Source: Chthonomonadaceae bacterium (lineage in GTDB: Bacteria > Armatimonadota > Chthonomonadetes > Chthonomonadales > Chthonomonadaceae). From it: 5,119 bases of DNA. The stretch is from NCBI GenBank assembly GCA_014377395.1, contig JACMPS010000430.1, positions 1 to 5,119 on the forward strand, written 5' to 3'. Shown one piece after another: positions 4,346 through 5,119 of the stretch (within the stretch, counting starts at the first letter, position 1; every line of letters starts with the position of its first letter). A model generated the notes under the pieces. The model was not told the origin of the DNA. It did no database searches and saw only the letters and a list, made by a program, of their open reading frames with translations. A program made the position numbers and the translations under genes.

Positions 4346-5119
4346 GCCGATACGCCATTGGTCTGGACGTCGGCGGGACAAACCTGAAAGCGCTTGTCGT
4401 TTCGGAAGAGGGGGAAAGTCTCGCGCAGATCATGCACCCGACCTCGGAATTTGCTCACGATCAGGGTGGGTGGATTTCAAGCGTTAAATCTCTGCTCCTC
4501 TCTCTTGAACTTGTACAGGGAAAACCGCCGGAATGTGTGGGGATCGCCACGCCCGGTCTTGTGGCAACCGATGGGCGCAGTATCGCGTGGATGCAGGGGC
4601 GCATGGAGATCGTTCAGGGCTTGGATTGGACGGACGCCCTGCACGATTATGGCAGAGTTCCGGTCTTGAACGATGCTCACGCGGCTTTGCTCGGCGAAGT
4701 GTGGCGGGGTGCGGCGCGAGGCTACCGAAATGTTCTTTTGCTGACGCTCGGCACGGGGGTCGGCGGGGCGGCAATGGTGGACGGCAATTTGTTACACGGT
4801 CATCTCGGAAGGGCGGGACATCTCGGACACATCAGCCTCAACGCGCACGGTGATCTCGACATTGTGAAAACTCCCGGCTCTTTGGAGGACGCTATCGGGG
4901 AATGTACCCTCCCTAAACGAGGTGAAAAACGGTATGCCTCTACTGCGGAACTGGTAAAAGCGCATCTTGAGGGGGACGCGGAAGCAACTTCGATCTGGCT
5001 TCTTTCGGTGAAGGAACTGGCGGCGGGGATCGCTTCGCTGATCAATGCGTTCGACCCGGAAGCGATCTTGTTGGGGGGCGGAATCGCCCGTGCCGGAGAG
5101 CCGCTTCTCACCCCCTTAG
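4342..5119 (+). CDS. ROK-family sugar kinase-like protein, C-terminus beyond the right edge
   Basis: The frame is open for 259 codons to the window edge; ROK kinases are usually around 300 residues, so most is present. The N-terminal phosphate motif is LDVGGTNLKA (residues 8-17). The catalytic Asp is Asp111 in PVLNDAHAALLGE. The nucleotide-binding stretch is LLTLGTGVGGA (133-143), and GGGIARAG (245-252) closes the C-terminal lobe. There is no N-terminal helix-turn-helix, so it is a kinase rather than a repressor of the NagC/Xyl type. ROK kinases phosphorylate glucose, N-acetyl-sugars, mannose, fructose or similar sugars in the cytoplasm. Two features are unusual. The common GExGH sugar/zinc motif is GHLGH (159-163), with His in place of Glu. 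The Cys-rich zinc motif (CxCGxxGC) is absent, and a GDLDIVKTPGSLEDAIG stretch (170-186) takes its place. The ATG overlaps the stop of the preceding dioxygenase. The exact sugar cannot be told. Confidence 0.93.
   Translation, partial: MSRYAIGLDVGGTNLKALVVSEEGESLAQIMHPTSEFAHDQGGWISSVKSLLLSLELVQGKPPECVGIATPGLVATDGRSIAWMQGRMEIVQGLDWTDALHDYGRVPVLNDAHAALLGEVWRGAARGYRNVLLLTLGTGVGGAAMVDGNLLHGHLGRAGHLGHISLNAHGDLDIVKTPGSLEDAIGECTLPKRGEKRYASTAELVKAHLEGDAEATSIWLLSVKELAAGIASLINAFDPEAILLGGGIARAGEPLLTPL

Noticed and set aside
4484..5111. Several frames across the ROK gene on both strands
   Set aside because: Shadows of a GC-rich gene; only the 4342 frame gives ROK motifs, and it stays open to the edge.

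Overview
This is a bacterial window that is densely coded and has no RNA genes or CRISPR array that I can see. GC content is uneven. The first 180 bases are about 37% GC by count, while the right half is clearly GC-richer. The organism cannot be named from the sequence alone. Two PhyH-type dioxygenases beside a ROK kinase, and G-rich heptamer repeats between genes, would fit an environmental group such as Armatimonadota or Planctomycetota, but that is a low-confidence inference.

Left flank (1-595): an AT-rich, probably foreign patch. On the minus strand, running off the left edge, there is an open frame whose peptide looks like the C-terminal target-recognition (TaqI-like) domain of an N6-adenine DNA methyltransferase or restriction enzyme. 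The catalytic part should lie to the right, inside the window, but it is absent, so this is read as a truncated remnant. A 115-codon plus-strand frame (180-527) with two hydrophobic segments overlaps it antisense and is doubtful.

Middle (596-2381), both genes on the minus strand: an acyltransferase-3-like polytopic membrane protein (1359-2381) has a good sigma70-type promoter. Downstream of it, after a 193-base gap, is an AhpD-like/carboxymuconolactone decarboxylase-fold peroxidase-related protein (596-1165). The gap carries short degenerate repeats, and one array reads into the 3' end of the membrane-protein gene and encodes its last residues.

Right half (2382-5119), plus strand: a 265-base divergent intergenic region leads into an apparent operon. 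It contains two different PhyH-family Fe(II)/2-oxoglutarate dioxygenases (2647-3453 and 3494-4345) and a ROK-family sugar kinase-like protein (4342 to the right edge), whose start overlaps the preceding stop as ATGA. Both dioxygenases keep the H-x-D...H iron triad and an Arg 11 residues after the distal His, so both look active. The arrangement suggests a catabolic or modification pathway in which oxidised and probably glycosidic small molecules feed a sugar-kinase step. The substrate cannot be read from the sequence.
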